Shown: one piece after another, positions 1-9,400 of the stretch
Position numbering within the stretch: position 1 is the first letter of the stretch
Layout: every line of letters starts with the position of its first letter
NCBI RefSeq assembly: GCF_000716535.1
Contig: NZ_JNWV01000023.1
Span: forward strand, 160,531 to 224,530
DNA length: 64,000 nt
Source: Streptomyces flaveolus
GTDB taxonomy: Bacteria > Actinomycetota > Actinomycetes > Streptomycetales > Streptomycetaceae
Reading direction: 5' to 3'
The notes under the pieces: generated by a model
The model's input: only the letters and a program-made list of their open reading frames with translations
Database searches by the model: none
What the model was told of the DNA's origin: nothing
Program-made: the position numbers and the translations under genes

Positions 1-1037
1 ACCTCCAGCAGCGCGCTGCCCAGTTCGGCGTCGCTCACCGACGCGGACGTGTCGATCACCACGCAGACCCGGGGCGGCTTGCGGCGCAGGCTCGGCAGCA
101 GTACTCCGGGGACGCCGGCCGAGCGCCGGGACGGACGCCGGTAGCTGTGGTCCTCGCCCGTGCCGGGCGCGCCCGCCGCCGAGCGGACCGCCGCTCCGAG
201 CAACTGCCGCCAGGGCTGCGGGGGATGGAACACCTCCTCGGCCCACCGGCGCCACCCCTCCGGCGCGTGGCCGGGCCGGCCTTTGATGCCCTCGGCGACC
301 CGGAAGCGGACCGCGTCCCGCTGTTGCCTGCTCAGCCCGTGTGCCCCGTCGGGTCCCAGCTCCCACGGCCGGGCCTGTCCGTCGGCGCCGCTGCCGCAGT
401 CCAGCCAGGCCAGGTCCGCGGTGAGGCCGGACAGGGACGCCGTGCGCAGGTACTCCTCCATGAGGAGACCGTCGGGCAGCCGCAGCATGGACGGGCGTAC
501 CGCTCCGGCAGGCCGGGGCAGGCCGTCGCCGTAGATGTCGTCGTTGATCTCGAAGTCGGCGGCGATGTTGCGCCGTAGCCTCCCCCGACCCCCGGTCGAG
601 GAACCCCCCGTCCCGCTTCGTTCGCCGGGACCGTGCTTCTCGTGCTCCCGCGCGTACCGCTCGCCCCGCGCGTGGTGGTCGCGGAGCAGGTGGGAGACCT
701 CGTGCACCCAGACGCCCGCCAGCTCCTCCACCGGGGTGCGCGCCACGAAGCCGGGTGAGACGTAGCAGCGCCAGTGCGCGTCCACCGCCATCGTCGGCAC
801 CGAGCGGTCCTCCACCACGTGCAGCGCGAAGAGGGCGGCGGCCAGGTAGGGGCGGACCTTCACCGCGTGCAGCCGGGCGGCCAGCAACTTCTCCTGGTCC
901 AGCCGCAGGCCGGGACGGTCGTACGACCCACCGGAGGCGGTCGGCCTCGGTGCCGTGGCCCATACCGGGCGTGCCGGCCGCGCGAGCGGGCGCATGGGGT
1001 GTGGCAGCGGCCTCGGGCGCTTCGCGGGCTCCGTCAT
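1..1037 (-). CDS. vWA-like / putative metallopeptidase protein (DUF2201 type), partial
   Basis: The gene starts with ATG at 1037, overlapping the stop of the MoxR gene (ATGA), and runs off the left edge, so its C-terminus is missing. Reading the complement gives an intact frame. A metallopeptidase-like helix contains HEVSH (an HExxH zinc motif) at about residue 113, followed by AADFEINDD, a signature I associate with DUF2201. Just before the edge comes VCVVIDTSASVSD, the start of a vWA-like fold with a MIDAS-type DTS. In this family a predicted metallopeptidase domain is joined to a vWA-like domain and encoded beside MoxR ATPases. A chaperone or protein-maturation role is inferred. The substrate is unknown. 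Confidence 0.8.
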   Translation of the reverse strand, partial: MTEPAKRPRPLPHPMRPLARPARPVWATAPRPTASGGSYDRPGLRLDQEKLLAARLHAVKVRPYLAAALFALHVVEDRSVPTMAVDAHWRCYVSPGFVARTPVEELAGVWVHEVSHLLRDHHARGERYAREHEKHGPGERSGTGGSSTGGRGRLRRNIAADFEINDDIYGDGLPRPAGAVRPSMLRLPDGLLMEEYLRTASLSGLTADLAWLDCGSGADGQARPWELGPDGAHGLSRQQRDAVRFRVAEGIKGRPGHAPEGWRRWAEEVFHPPQPWRQLLGAAVRSAAGAPGTGEDHSYRRPSRRSAGVPGVLLPSLRRKPPRVCVVIDTSASVSDAELGSALLE

Positions 1038-2338
1038 CGGCGCGGCCCCGTCGTACGCCCGGCGCCGGCCGCCGTGGCCCGTCCCACCGACTGCTCCGCC
1101 CGTCGGGCGAGGCCGATCACCCCGGCCAGCCGTTCCACCGCCGCGGGCACCTCCCAGTCGTCGCGCCGCAGCGCCGCCAGTGTCGTCGCCGGGGCCACCA
1201 GCAGGTCCGGGGCGCCGGTCTCCAGTGCCCGGACCAGTACCGCCCAGCCCGCCTCCCACCGCCGCCGCTCGGGGCGCGCTCCGACGGCGGCCACCACCGC
1301 CTCCAGCGTCGCCTGCCGCAGATCGCCCCGCACGGGCAGTTCGGCGGAGGCGGGATCGGCCAGCAGCGACTCCGGGTCCGGCAGGTCCATCCGGTCCAGG
1401 TGGGCGAGGAGTTCGAGCCCTGGGCCGTCCCCCACCGCGCCCCGCACCAGCAACGCCAGCACCTCCCGGGAGACGGAGGCCGCCGTGCCGAACGCCAGCA
1501 GGGTCAGCGCGGCGTCCCAGCTGCGGGGCGAGGGCCAGGCGCCGCCGCGTCGTGTCTCCGTACTCGGCAGCCGGTGGATCAGCGTCGGCCGGGCTCGCAG
1601 GAAGCCGCAGACCGCGCGCCGGGCGTGGGCCACCGCTTCCGGCAGCCGCTCGGGCGCCAGCCGGGGCAGCTCCGCCCGGGGCCAGACCCCGCCCAGCCCG
1701 CGCACCACCACCTCCGGGTCGTGCACCCAGTGCAGATGGACGAACCGGTTGGCGAGCGGCGGGCTCAGTTCCCACCCGTCCGCCGCGGAAGCGCGCGGGT
1801 TGGCGGCGGCCACGATCCTTACGCCCCGCGGTAGTTGGAGGGCACCCACCTTCCGTTCGAGGACGACCCGGAGCAGTGCGGCCTGGACGGCGGGGGTGGC
1901 GGTGGAGAGTTCGTCCAGGAAGAGCAGCCCCCGGCCGGCCCGCACCAGCTCCACGGCCCACTGCGGCGGCGCCATCGGCACGCCCTGTGCCGCCGGGTCG
2001 TCGCCCACGATGGGCAGCCCGGAGAAGTCGGACGGCTCGTGGACGCTGGCGATCACGGTGGTCAGCGGCAGGCCGAGGGAGCCGGCGAGCTGTGTCAGGG
2101 CGGCGGTCTTGCCGATGCCCGGTTCGCCCCAGAGCAGTACGGGCAGGTCGGCCGCGACGGCCAGGGTGAGTGCTTCGAGCTGCTCATCGGGGCGGGGCTC
2201 GGTGGTGGTGTTCCGCAGGGCGGCCAGGAGGTGGTCGGCGAGGGCGAGTTGGGTGCGGGTGTCGGACGGTCCGGCGGGGAGGGGTGCGGGCGCGCCGACG
2301 GCAGGGACCGCGGTCCGCGGGAGGGTGCTGGAGGTCAT
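1034..2338 (-). CDS. MoxR-type AAA+ ATPase
   Basis: A 434-aa AAA+ protein. Walker A is GEPGIGKTA near residue 75 and Walker B is GLLFLDELS near residue 140. A sensor-1-like region follows (IVAAANPRA), then a helical lid. MoxR ATPases act as chaperone-like partners of vWA proteins and remodel or load metal into target complexes. The coupled downstream vWA gene (four-base overlap) fits that role. In-frame GTG and ATG codons exist at 2347 and 2344. ATG 2338 was chosen because AGG lies about 8 nt upstream, but the exact start is uncertain. The C-terminal half is longer and less conserved than in the minimal MoxR core. Confidence 0.85.
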   Translation of the reverse strand: MTSSTLPRTAVPAVGAPAPLPAGPSDTRTQLALADHLLAALRNTTTEPRPDEQLEALTLAVAADLPVLLWGEPGIGKTAALTQLAGSLGLPLTTVIASVHEPSDFSGLPIVGDDPAAQGVPMAPPQWAVELVRAGRGLLFLDELSTATPAVQAALLRVVLERKVGALQLPRGVRIVAAANPRASAADGWELSPPLANRFVHLHWVHDPEVVVRGLGGVWPRAELPRLAPERLPEAVAHARRAVCGFLRARPTLIHRLPSTETRRGGAWPSPRSWDAALTLLAFGTAASVSREVLALLVRGAVGDGPGLELLAHLDRMDLPDPESLLADPASAELPVRGDLRQATLEAVVAAVGARPERRRWEAGWAVLVRALETGAPDLLVAPATTLAALRRDDWEVPAAVERLAGVIGLARRAEQSVGRATAAGAGRTTGPRR

Positions 2339-2446
2339 GGGCATCACCTGGGTGGGATGAGGGAACGGGACGGCCCGTCCGGATGTCGTGAGGGCATGCG
2401 GCGCCTAACGCGTGGCGCTGGTGGGCGAGTTGGGCGGAAGGGGTGG

Positions 2447-3985
2447 TCAGCCCGCGAGGCCGGTGCGTGGCCGGGCCCGGCTGCTCCGCTTGCGGACCAT
2501 GGAGTGCGGGGTACGGCGATCCAGCCGGGGACGGTGACTCGCGTCGGCGTGTGCCGCGTCCGAGGCGCTCCCGCCTCCTGCGGCGCGGGCAGCGGGGTGC
2601 ACGGCGACCAGGCCCGAGCGGAAGAGACCGTGGTCGATGCGTCGGGTCGCGGCCGACTCCAGTTCCCGCCGGAGCGGCCCGTCGGGCAGGAGGGCGCCGG
2701 GGCCGAGGAGTCCCTCGACCACGGCCAGCGCGCCGATGACGTCACCGTGGAGGAGCCGCTCCCGGACGGCGGGCAGTGCCTCCGGGCTGCGGTGCACCGC
2801 GTCGATGGCCCGGACGCAGGGCAGCGCCGGCCCCCCGAGCGCCACCAGCAGTTCCTCCCGCCGTAGTTCGGCCGGATCGTGATCGATCGCCGTCAGCACC
2901 CCGTCCCGCAGCGCGATCCGGTGGACCTCGCCCCGGCACCGCACCCGGTGCGGATCATGGGGCTCGGGGGCCGGTCCGGCCGCTGCCGCCGGGCTCGGCT
3001 CCGCCAGTGCCGCGGCGACGAGCGGATGCAGGCGATCGGCCGCGACGAGCCCGGCCCGCAGCAGCTCCAGATCGGGCAGGATCCGGGCCGCCGCCTCCGG
3101 CAGCACCGGGAGCGCGGCGACCTGCTGCGGCGGCAACTCCTCGCGGGGCAGGGGTCTGAACGTCGGGGCATGGCTGTCGTCGGGCGCGACGAGTTCGAGG
3201 ACGGCACGGCTGCGCGCACCGAGCCGCACGGTGAAGGCGCCGCGAGGGCGTCCCTCGGCCCGCAACAGCAGCTCCGCCTCGGCGGCCCAGCGGGAGACCG
3301 CCCACGAGGCATCTGCGGCGGCCCGCTCCACAGGATCCGGGTGATCTGGGTGATCCGCGTGGTCCAGGTGACCTGGAGGATCCGGAAGGGCTGGACGGCG
3401 GGAGCCGTCGGAGCGGTCGACCGGCACCATCGGCGGTGCCGCGTCCGCCCCGCATCGCCGCGCGAGTTCGCCGCTTCGTCCGGAGTCCCAGAGGTGCCGG
3501 TGCAGGTCGAGGCGGTGACGCCGGTCGGAATGGGGGTGCGGGTGGTGCCCCGGCACACTGCGTCCTGGTCCCTCCCACAGGGCCAGCGACATGCGCTGGC
3601 CGGCGTCCGCGCTGGTCGGTGGTGTGCGCACCACCAGTTGCAGCGGTGGGCCGCCCGAACCGCCGTAACGGGCCAGGGAGATGGTGAGGCCGGGCCGGAG
3701 CCGCCCGTCGGGCGCGATCCGGGGCATGTGCCAGCGGAGCAGATCCGGCGCCAGCCGGCGCAGGTCCGCACGGAGCAGAGTGGCGACATCGGTGCCGTGG
3801 CGCTTGCGCACGGCGCGCAGATCGAGATCGATGTCGATGCGGGCGGCGGCGCAGGCCCCCGACCAGTCACCGACCTCACGACGCGCGGTCGCGGTCTCGA
3901 TCATGGACGGTGGCACGGCGTACTCACGCACGCGTTGCCACATCAACAGGCGGGACGGGATGTCGTTCGCGAAGTGATGTGCCAT
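2447..3985 (-). CDS. Hypothetical protein encoded upstream of MoxR/vWA pair
   Basis: A 512-aa soluble protein with no domain I recognise. The start is ATG 3985, with AAGGTGAG five bases upstream. The N-terminus (MAHHFANDIPSRLLMWQRV) is followed by mixed alpha/beta sequence and a low-complexity His/Asp/Pro-rich stretch around residues 195-235. The C-terminal half has ordered segments such as VRCRGEVHRIALRDG. No signal peptide or membrane segment is visible. It is the first gene of a probable three-gene operon with the MoxR ATPase (about 110-bp gap) and the vWA/metallopeptidase gene, so a substrate or adaptor role is plausible but purely contextual. Confidence 0.7.
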   Translation of the reverse strand: MAHHFANDIPSRLLMWQRVREYAVPPSMIETATARREVGDWSGACAAARIDIDLDLRAVRKRHGTDVATLLRADLRRLAPDLLRWHMPRIAPDGRLRPGLTISLARYGGSGGPPLQLVVRTPPTSADAGQRMSLALWEGPGRSVPGHHPHPHSDRRHRLDLHRHLWDSGRSGELARRCGADAAPPMVPVDRSDGSRRPALPDPPGHLDHADHPDHPDPVERAAADASWAVSRWAAEAELLLRAEGRPRGAFTVRLGARSRAVLELVAPDDSHAPTFRPLPREELPPQQVAALPVLPEAAARILPDLELLRAGLVAADRLHPLVAAALAEPSPAAAAGPAPEPHDPHRVRCRGEVHRIALRDGVLTAIDHDPAELRREELLVALGGPALPCVRAIDAVHRSPEALPAVRERLLHGDVIGALAVVEGLLGPGALLPDGPLRRELESAATRRIDHGLFRSGLVAVHPAARAAGGGSASDAAHADASHRPRLDRRTPHSMVRKRSSRARPRTGLAG

Positions 3986-4133
3986 CAGCACTCACCTTGC
4001 ACGTACGATTCCCCCAATCCGTACGAGGAGAAGTTCTTCATCTCCGGCATCGTAACCACACCGCTGACGCCCTGTCCCCGAATTTCACACGGTCCGCGGC
4101 GCGGCGACCGGTGTGGCGTCGGCGCCCCCAGTC

Positions 4134-4667
4134 TCAGGACGCGTCCGCATAGGCGAGGTGAGTGGCGCAGACGGTGCACCGGAAGAGCATGGCGGTCGCC
4201 CCCTCGCCCAGATGCGTCAGGAAGTACTCGAGCTGGTCTTCATCGTGCCGGCCGGCGATGCGCATGTCTGCCCGCACCTGGTCGAGGGCTTCGGGGTGGG
4301 CCGCCAACTCGGTGTATCCGACTTCGCCCAGGAAGGCGGCCGCGTCCTGGCAGTGGACGAGCCAGTGCGGATCCTGCCAGGCGTGGAAGCCAGGGGTGCG
4401 ACGGGTCACCTCGTACAGGACGTCCTCGCTGACACCGTCGAGTCCGTAGGAGTCGGCGAATTCACCCTCGAAGCGTTCAGCCGCGCTCCCGTCCGCGATG
4501 CACCATGGGCAGAAACGTCCTTCGATTTCCTGGGCGGTGTAGAAGGTCGCCGTGTAGATCCAGCCGGTGCTTCGCTCGCAGCAGGCGCACGTATCGGCGG
4601 CCGCGCGGATGGAGCCGCTGGCGAGGGGGTCCGGGTGGTAGCGGAAGAAGGGCAGGCCGGCGTTCAT
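4134..4667 (-). CDS. CbrC family protein (UPF0167)
   Basis: A 177-aa protein starting MNAGLPFFRYHPDPLASG, typical of CbrC-family N-termini (PxFxYHPDP). Two pairs of cysteines, CACC near residue 27 and FCPWC near residue 53, could bind metal, as could the C-terminal CTVC. The family is named for E. coli CbrC, linked to colicin E2 tolerance; its biochemical role is unknown. The frame stays open upstream to 5210, but that part is Pro/Arg-rich and unlike the family, so ATG 4667 was taken. Its length agrees with family members. It looks monocistronic. Confidence 0.85.
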   Translation of the reverse strand: MNAGLPFFRYHPDPLASGSIRAAADTCACCERSTGWIYTATFYTAQEIEGRFCPWCIADGSAAERFEGEFADSYGLDGVSEDVLYEVTRRTPGFHAWQDPHWLVHCQDAAAFLGEVGYTELAAHPEALDQVRADMRIAGRHDEDQLEYFLTHLGEGATAMLFRCTVCATHLAYADAS

Positions 4668-5401
4668 CGCCGCTTCTCGATCCGCGGCTCGATGGCCATG
4701 CCTCTTGATCGCATGGTGGGCAGTCTGTCCGCAAGGAGGTTCGCGATCAAGCCGTGTCCTGGGACTCCTGCGGCAATGCGCCGCGTGCTCGGTGTTGGCG
4801 GTGCGGTCGGCTCGGCAGCCGAGCCGTCTTCGGACGGGTACGGGACCTCGGCGTCGCCGTCTCGCCCACCCACGCGGCCGCGATCCAGGAGGCTCGGGAG
4901 TCCGGGGCGGCGGCGGGCGGCGGCCGTCACCGGAGCCGCAAGGTCCCGGGGGGCGGTCCGCGAAGATCTCGAGCAGCCAGTCGCAGACGGTTGGCCCCCG
5001 GCCTTCACGGGCCGCAGCCAGGTCGGCGCTGACGGACGGACGGCTCCCGGGATGGCGGCGCGAGAGACGGATCTCCAGTTGGCGAGCGGTCTCCGCATGG
5101 CCCAGGTGTGTGCGGGACGCCTCGTGGCCGTTGGCCGCCTCGCCGATGATCCGCCAGAAGTCCACCAACGTTGTGATCTTCATACCGTCCGCCACGTATG
5201 TCGTCGTCACGTCCGCAGGGTCTATGTGCGGCTGCCGCCTTGCCCGTCTTCGCCTGCCGGACGGCGGTCTGGGGCGCCCGTGCCTTCGGGCGTCCGGCTG
5301 CCGGTCCGTTTTCCTGTCCGGGGCAGGGACCGGAAAGGTCTGCGCTGCGCCCGCATGGCCTGTTCACCCCCGGCAGAGGCGGTCCACGCGGCCGTATCGG
5401 C
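4668..5401 (-). other. Intergenic region, possible gene remnant
   Basis: About 730 bases without a convincing gene. On the minus strand, from about 5183 downward, a reading frame begins MKITTLVDFWRIIGEA and continues plausibly to about 5000 (WLLEIFADRPP), then turns into Pro/Arg-rich sequence. The opening resembles the FWxII start of DUF4240-type proteins, so this may be the 5' remnant of a small gene. I cannot prove that it is more than a chance open frame. Confidence 0.2.
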
Positions 5402-5983
5402 CTAGACGCTGAGAGAGAGCGCAGCGCCGACACCGCCCAGGCCGAGGGCGACGGCGGCCTCCGCCCAGCCGCCCCTGCCCCAGGGGAAGAAGCGGTCGGC
5501 GGACAGCCGGCCGGGTCCGATGGCGGCGACGGCCAGGGCGGCGACGGCGATCGCCACGTTGTACTCCACACCGCCGTCCGAGTCCCACACTCCGTGGGCG
5601 GCGGTCACCGTGACCATCGCGTTGATCATGACGCCGATCAGGGCGGCAGCCGCGAGCGGGGTCAGCAGCCCCAGGGCCAGACCGAGACCGCCGAGAAGCT
5701 CCGACAGACCCCCGATCACGGCGAAAATCTTCCCCGGGCGATAACCCAGGGCTTCGAAGGCCCTGCCGGTCGCGGTCAGACCACCGCCTCCGAAGAGACC
5801 GAAGACTTTCTGAGCTCCGTGCGCGGCCATGAACAGGCCGAAGGTCAGTCGGAGGAGCAGCAGGCCGCAGTCGGCCGCGGTCACCACCGGCCCGGTGGCG
5901 GCCGCCGTGGGCGCCGTGGCGGTGGGGTGCGCCGCCGATTGCGTGGAATGAGGCGAACGGTTCAGGATGCGTTTGATCAACAT
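5402..5983 (-). CDS. DoxX family membrane protein
   Basis: A 193-aa integral membrane protein. After a 35-residue polar, Ala/Thr-rich N-terminus come four hydrophobic helices (about residues 38-58, 85-108, 110-128 and 140-158). The first carries the DoxX-like signature LLLLRLTFGLFMAAHGAQK, followed by a Gly-rich loop with FGLFGGGG. DoxX proteins are small quinone- or redox-associated membrane proteins; some support thiosulfate:quinone oxidoreductase or membrane redox-stress complexes. The substrate here is unknown. ATG 5983 is the only good start. No partner gene is adjacent. Confidence 0.85.
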   Translation of the reverse strand: MLIKRILNRSPHSTQSAAHPTATAPTAAATGPVVTAADCGLLLLRLTFGLFMAAHGAQKVFGLFGGGGLTATGRAFEALGYRPGKIFAVIGGLSELLGGLGLALGLLTPLAAAALIGVMINAMVTVTAAHGVWDSDGGVEYNVAIAVAALAVAAIGPGRLSADRFFPWGRGGWAEAAVALGLGGVGAALSLSV

Positions 5984-6474
5984 GGCAATGATCCGATTGG
6001 AGCGCCGAAACGGGCGTTACCCCCAGCTCGGACAGCCGCCGAGCAACCGATGACGGGTGGGTGCGCGCGCCGCACAGCCTCACGGAGCACGCACGCCTCA
6101 CAAGCGATCCTTGCGGTGCGGACCGCGTCGTGCATCTGGGAGAGCCGTCGCCGGGTGGGTACGGCGGGGCGGTTCCGACAGCCGGGCCTGTGGGTCGGAG
6201 CTGCCCCCTGCGCGGTGCGGAGAGCGCGGAGTATGCCCGACGGCAACAACGATCCCGGCCGAAACACCGACAGGCCCACCGTCTACACGCTCATGCCACA
6301 CGGGACGACAGCGCCCACGCACGTCGATGGTGAACGCCGCGTGACCGCCGGTCCGTGGACGCGCTCCTGATGGTCATCTTCGCCACGGGGTCCGGACACC
6401 TGTGCTCCGCCGAGCCGGTGTGCGGTGGTCGTGGGCGTCGATGACCATCGGCGCACTCCTCTAGGAAACGCGTG
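5984..6474. other. Intergenic region upstream of the phosphodiester glycosidase gene
   Basis: About 490 bases between divergent genes. Open frames here are short and compositionally non-coding. A pair of 10-base inverted repeats (GATGGTCATC at 6368-6377 and GATGACCATC at 6440-6449) flanks the presumed promoter area of the plus-strand gene. Its significance is unknown. No clear -35/-10 pair was found. Confidence 0.3.
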
Positions 6475-9400
6475 ATGACACTTCGTAACAAGAGACCCCT
6501 GGCGGCCGGCTCACGCCGTACCGCGGTGGCGGCGGCGCTGGCGCTGACGCTCGCCGGCGCCGTGGGCGGGGCGGGAACCGCCTTCGGTTCCGCCGACGAC
6601 ACGGCGGCGCCCCGGCACACGGCCCAGCCTGACTGGCTGCCGGACACACCGCAGAACTGGCCCGTGGTGGTGGACCACACCCGTACGCCGGACGAGACCG
6701 TCACCCGTGGTCTGCGGCACTACAGCGAGACCTACGACACCGTCGGCGGTCGCCAGCACATGCAGGTGCTCACGGCCGACCTGACCGATCCGAACCTCCG
6801 GGTCGGGATGGTGGAGGCCGGCGACACCCTCACCAACCCGGCGGACGAGACGCCGTCCTCGATGGCCCGTCGCACCGGCGCGGTGGCCGGCGTCAACGGC
6901 GACTACTTCGAGATCCACGCCAGTGGACGCCCGCTCGGCGGCATCGTCTCCGACGGGCGCGTGCTGAAGAGCCCCAAGCCGGGTTTCGCCTCCCAGTTGG
7001 GCGTGAAGCCCGACGGCACCATGGTGATGGGCCCGGAGACGTTCTCCGGAACGATCACCGCCGGCTCCGCGACCCGCTCGCTCGCCTCGGTGAACACGGT
7101 GAACGACGTGTCGACCGGTGGCATCACCGAGGTCACCCCCGATCTCGGCGAGACCCCGGACCTGGCCAAGCCGTCCACGCTGGTGCTCGGCCGGGCCACG
7201 GACGGCGGCTTCGTCGTCGACAGTGTGCAGACCGGGGTGACCACCGTGCCGCGGTTGACCTCCGGCCGGCTCGGCCTGCTCGGCGCCGGCGACGGCGGGC
7301 AGTGGCTCACCGACAGCCTGCACTCCGGTGACAAGGTGGGCATCGCCACCCACCTCTCTCCCGACAACGATGTCACCGAGCTGATCAGCGGTGTCGACAC
7401 CCTGGTCAAGGACGGCAAGGTCTACCGGGACCCGACCGGCACCCCGCCGAGCGGCGCCAACCCGGAGACGGCCGTCGGCATCACCAAGGACGGCAAGCAC
7501 GCGGTCGTCGTCGCCGTCGACGGCCATGGCGGCGCTGCCACGGCCTTCGGCGTGACGCGGGACGAGGTCGCCGGTTACATGGTCGCCCACGGCGCCTGGA
7601 CCGCCATGCTGTTCGACGGCGGTGGCTCCACCACCATGGTCAGCCGTGCCCCCGGGGCCGGCCGGGCCGAGGTCGTCAACACGCCGTCCGACCTGCCCGG
7701 CAACACCGAACGCCCGGTCGCCAACGGCATCTTCTTCTACTCCACCGCCAAGCAGCCCGGACCGGCCGACAAGGTCGTCGTCAACGGCGGCAAGACGCTC
7801 ACCACCGTCGCCGGCGGCTCCGTCCCGCTGCCGGTGTACGCCGTCGACCGGTTCGCCAACCCGGCGGCCGGGCACGTGCGGGTCCGCGTCGAACCCTCAG
7901 ACCTCGCCACGTACGACAACGGCGTGCTGACCCCGCGCCGCACCGGCACGGGCCGGATCATCGCCTCCGACGGCACGGCCTCCGCCTCCGCGAAGCTGGA
8001 GGTCGTCGGCAAGCTGAAGACCCTCACGGTCTCGCCCGACAAGGCCGACCTCGACAACGGCGCCACCCAGCAGCTCACCCTGTCGGCCACCGACAAGGAC
8101 GGCGACCAGGTGCGGATCCCCGCCGAGGCGGCGACCTGGAAGGTGAACCCGGCGGGCCTCGGCAGCGTCGACGCCCACGGCCTGTTCACCGCCGACGCCG
8201 ACGAGGGCGGGCTCGCCGAGGTGACCGCGACGGTCGCGGGCGCCACCAGCACCGCGTCGATCGCCGTCGGCAGCGTCCACAAGGTCATCGACCCGATGAC
8301 CAGCCTGGACGTCTGGCGGCTCAGCAACAACTCCACCGGCAAGCCCGCCACCCTGACCGCCGACCCGGGCGTCGTCCCGCCGGGGTCCGACGAGTCGGGA
8401 TCGCTGAGGCTGGACTACTCGATGCCGGCCGGGTCCGGCGTGAAGCAGTTGGTGCTCTCCCCGAAGACCACCCTGAAGACCGACACGAACAACGGCCAGG
8501 TCCCCACCGGCATCGGTGTGTGGATCAAGGGTGACGGCAACGGCATCGAGCTCGCCGAGAAGTACATCGGCGTCAACGGATCCTCGACCACGCTCTACCC
8601 GACGTACGTCACCTGGAAGGACTGGCACCTGGCGGTGGCCCAGCTGCCCGCCGGCATGCAGTTCCCGCTGACCATCAGCTTCATCGACTTCCTGGCCATC
8701 AGCCCGAGCACCGCCTACAGCGGCTCGCTCAACGTCGCGGGTCTGCAGGCCCTGTACTCTCCGCGGCCCGTCACAGCGCCCGAGTACCACGCCGTCCCGA
8801 AGAACCCCGAGTGGCTGTCCTTCGAGGAGGACTCCGCGGACTTCGCGAAGCGCGGCACCACTCTCCTCACCGGTGACGACGCCCATCTGCTCGCCTCCGA
8901 CCCCGGGTCGGTGAGCAGCAACGTGATGGACTCCGTCGCCGAGCGGCTGCCCGAGCTCACCCCGCAGGCCCGGCCGGACGCCGCCCAGTTCCTGGGCGAC
9001 ATGGCGGACGACGGCAAGCTCGCGGATCTGCGGTTCGCCAAGTCGAAGATGGACGCGCTCGGCGTTCCCGAGCGTGACATCGTCGGCAACCACGAGATCA
9101 CCCAGGGCGCCGACGCCGAGAACGGCAACTACAGTGACACCTTCGGCGACACCCACTACGCCTACACCCAGGGCGCGGCGCGGCTGATCGTCACGGACAA
9201 CTCGCACGGAAGCCTGCAGTCCTCGGACCCGTTCCAGGACCCGGAGGGCGCCCAGTACCCCTGGCTGGTCCAGCAGTTGACGGACACCACCGCCAAGGAC
9301 GTACTGGTCGTCACGCACATGCCCGCCTACGACCCGCACCCGGCCGCGAACAGCCAGTTCACGGACCGCTGGGAGGCCCGCATGTATCTGCGGCTGGTGC

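Noticed and set aside
4668-5210. N-terminal extension of the CbrC-like protein giving a 358-aa product
   Set aside because: The extension is Pro/Arg-rich, family members start at the MNAGLPFF-type sequence, and ATG 4667 fits their length.
5977-6279. 100-aa minus-strand frame upstream of the DoxX-like gene
   Set aside because: Arg/Ala/Gly-rich with no ribosome site and no recognisable domain; it overlaps the start of the DoxX-like gene.
6368-6449. Inverted repeats GATGGTCATC/GATGACCATC as an operator
   Set aside because: The arms are 62 bases apart and short; chance pairing cannot be excluded, so it is mentioned only in the intergenic entry.
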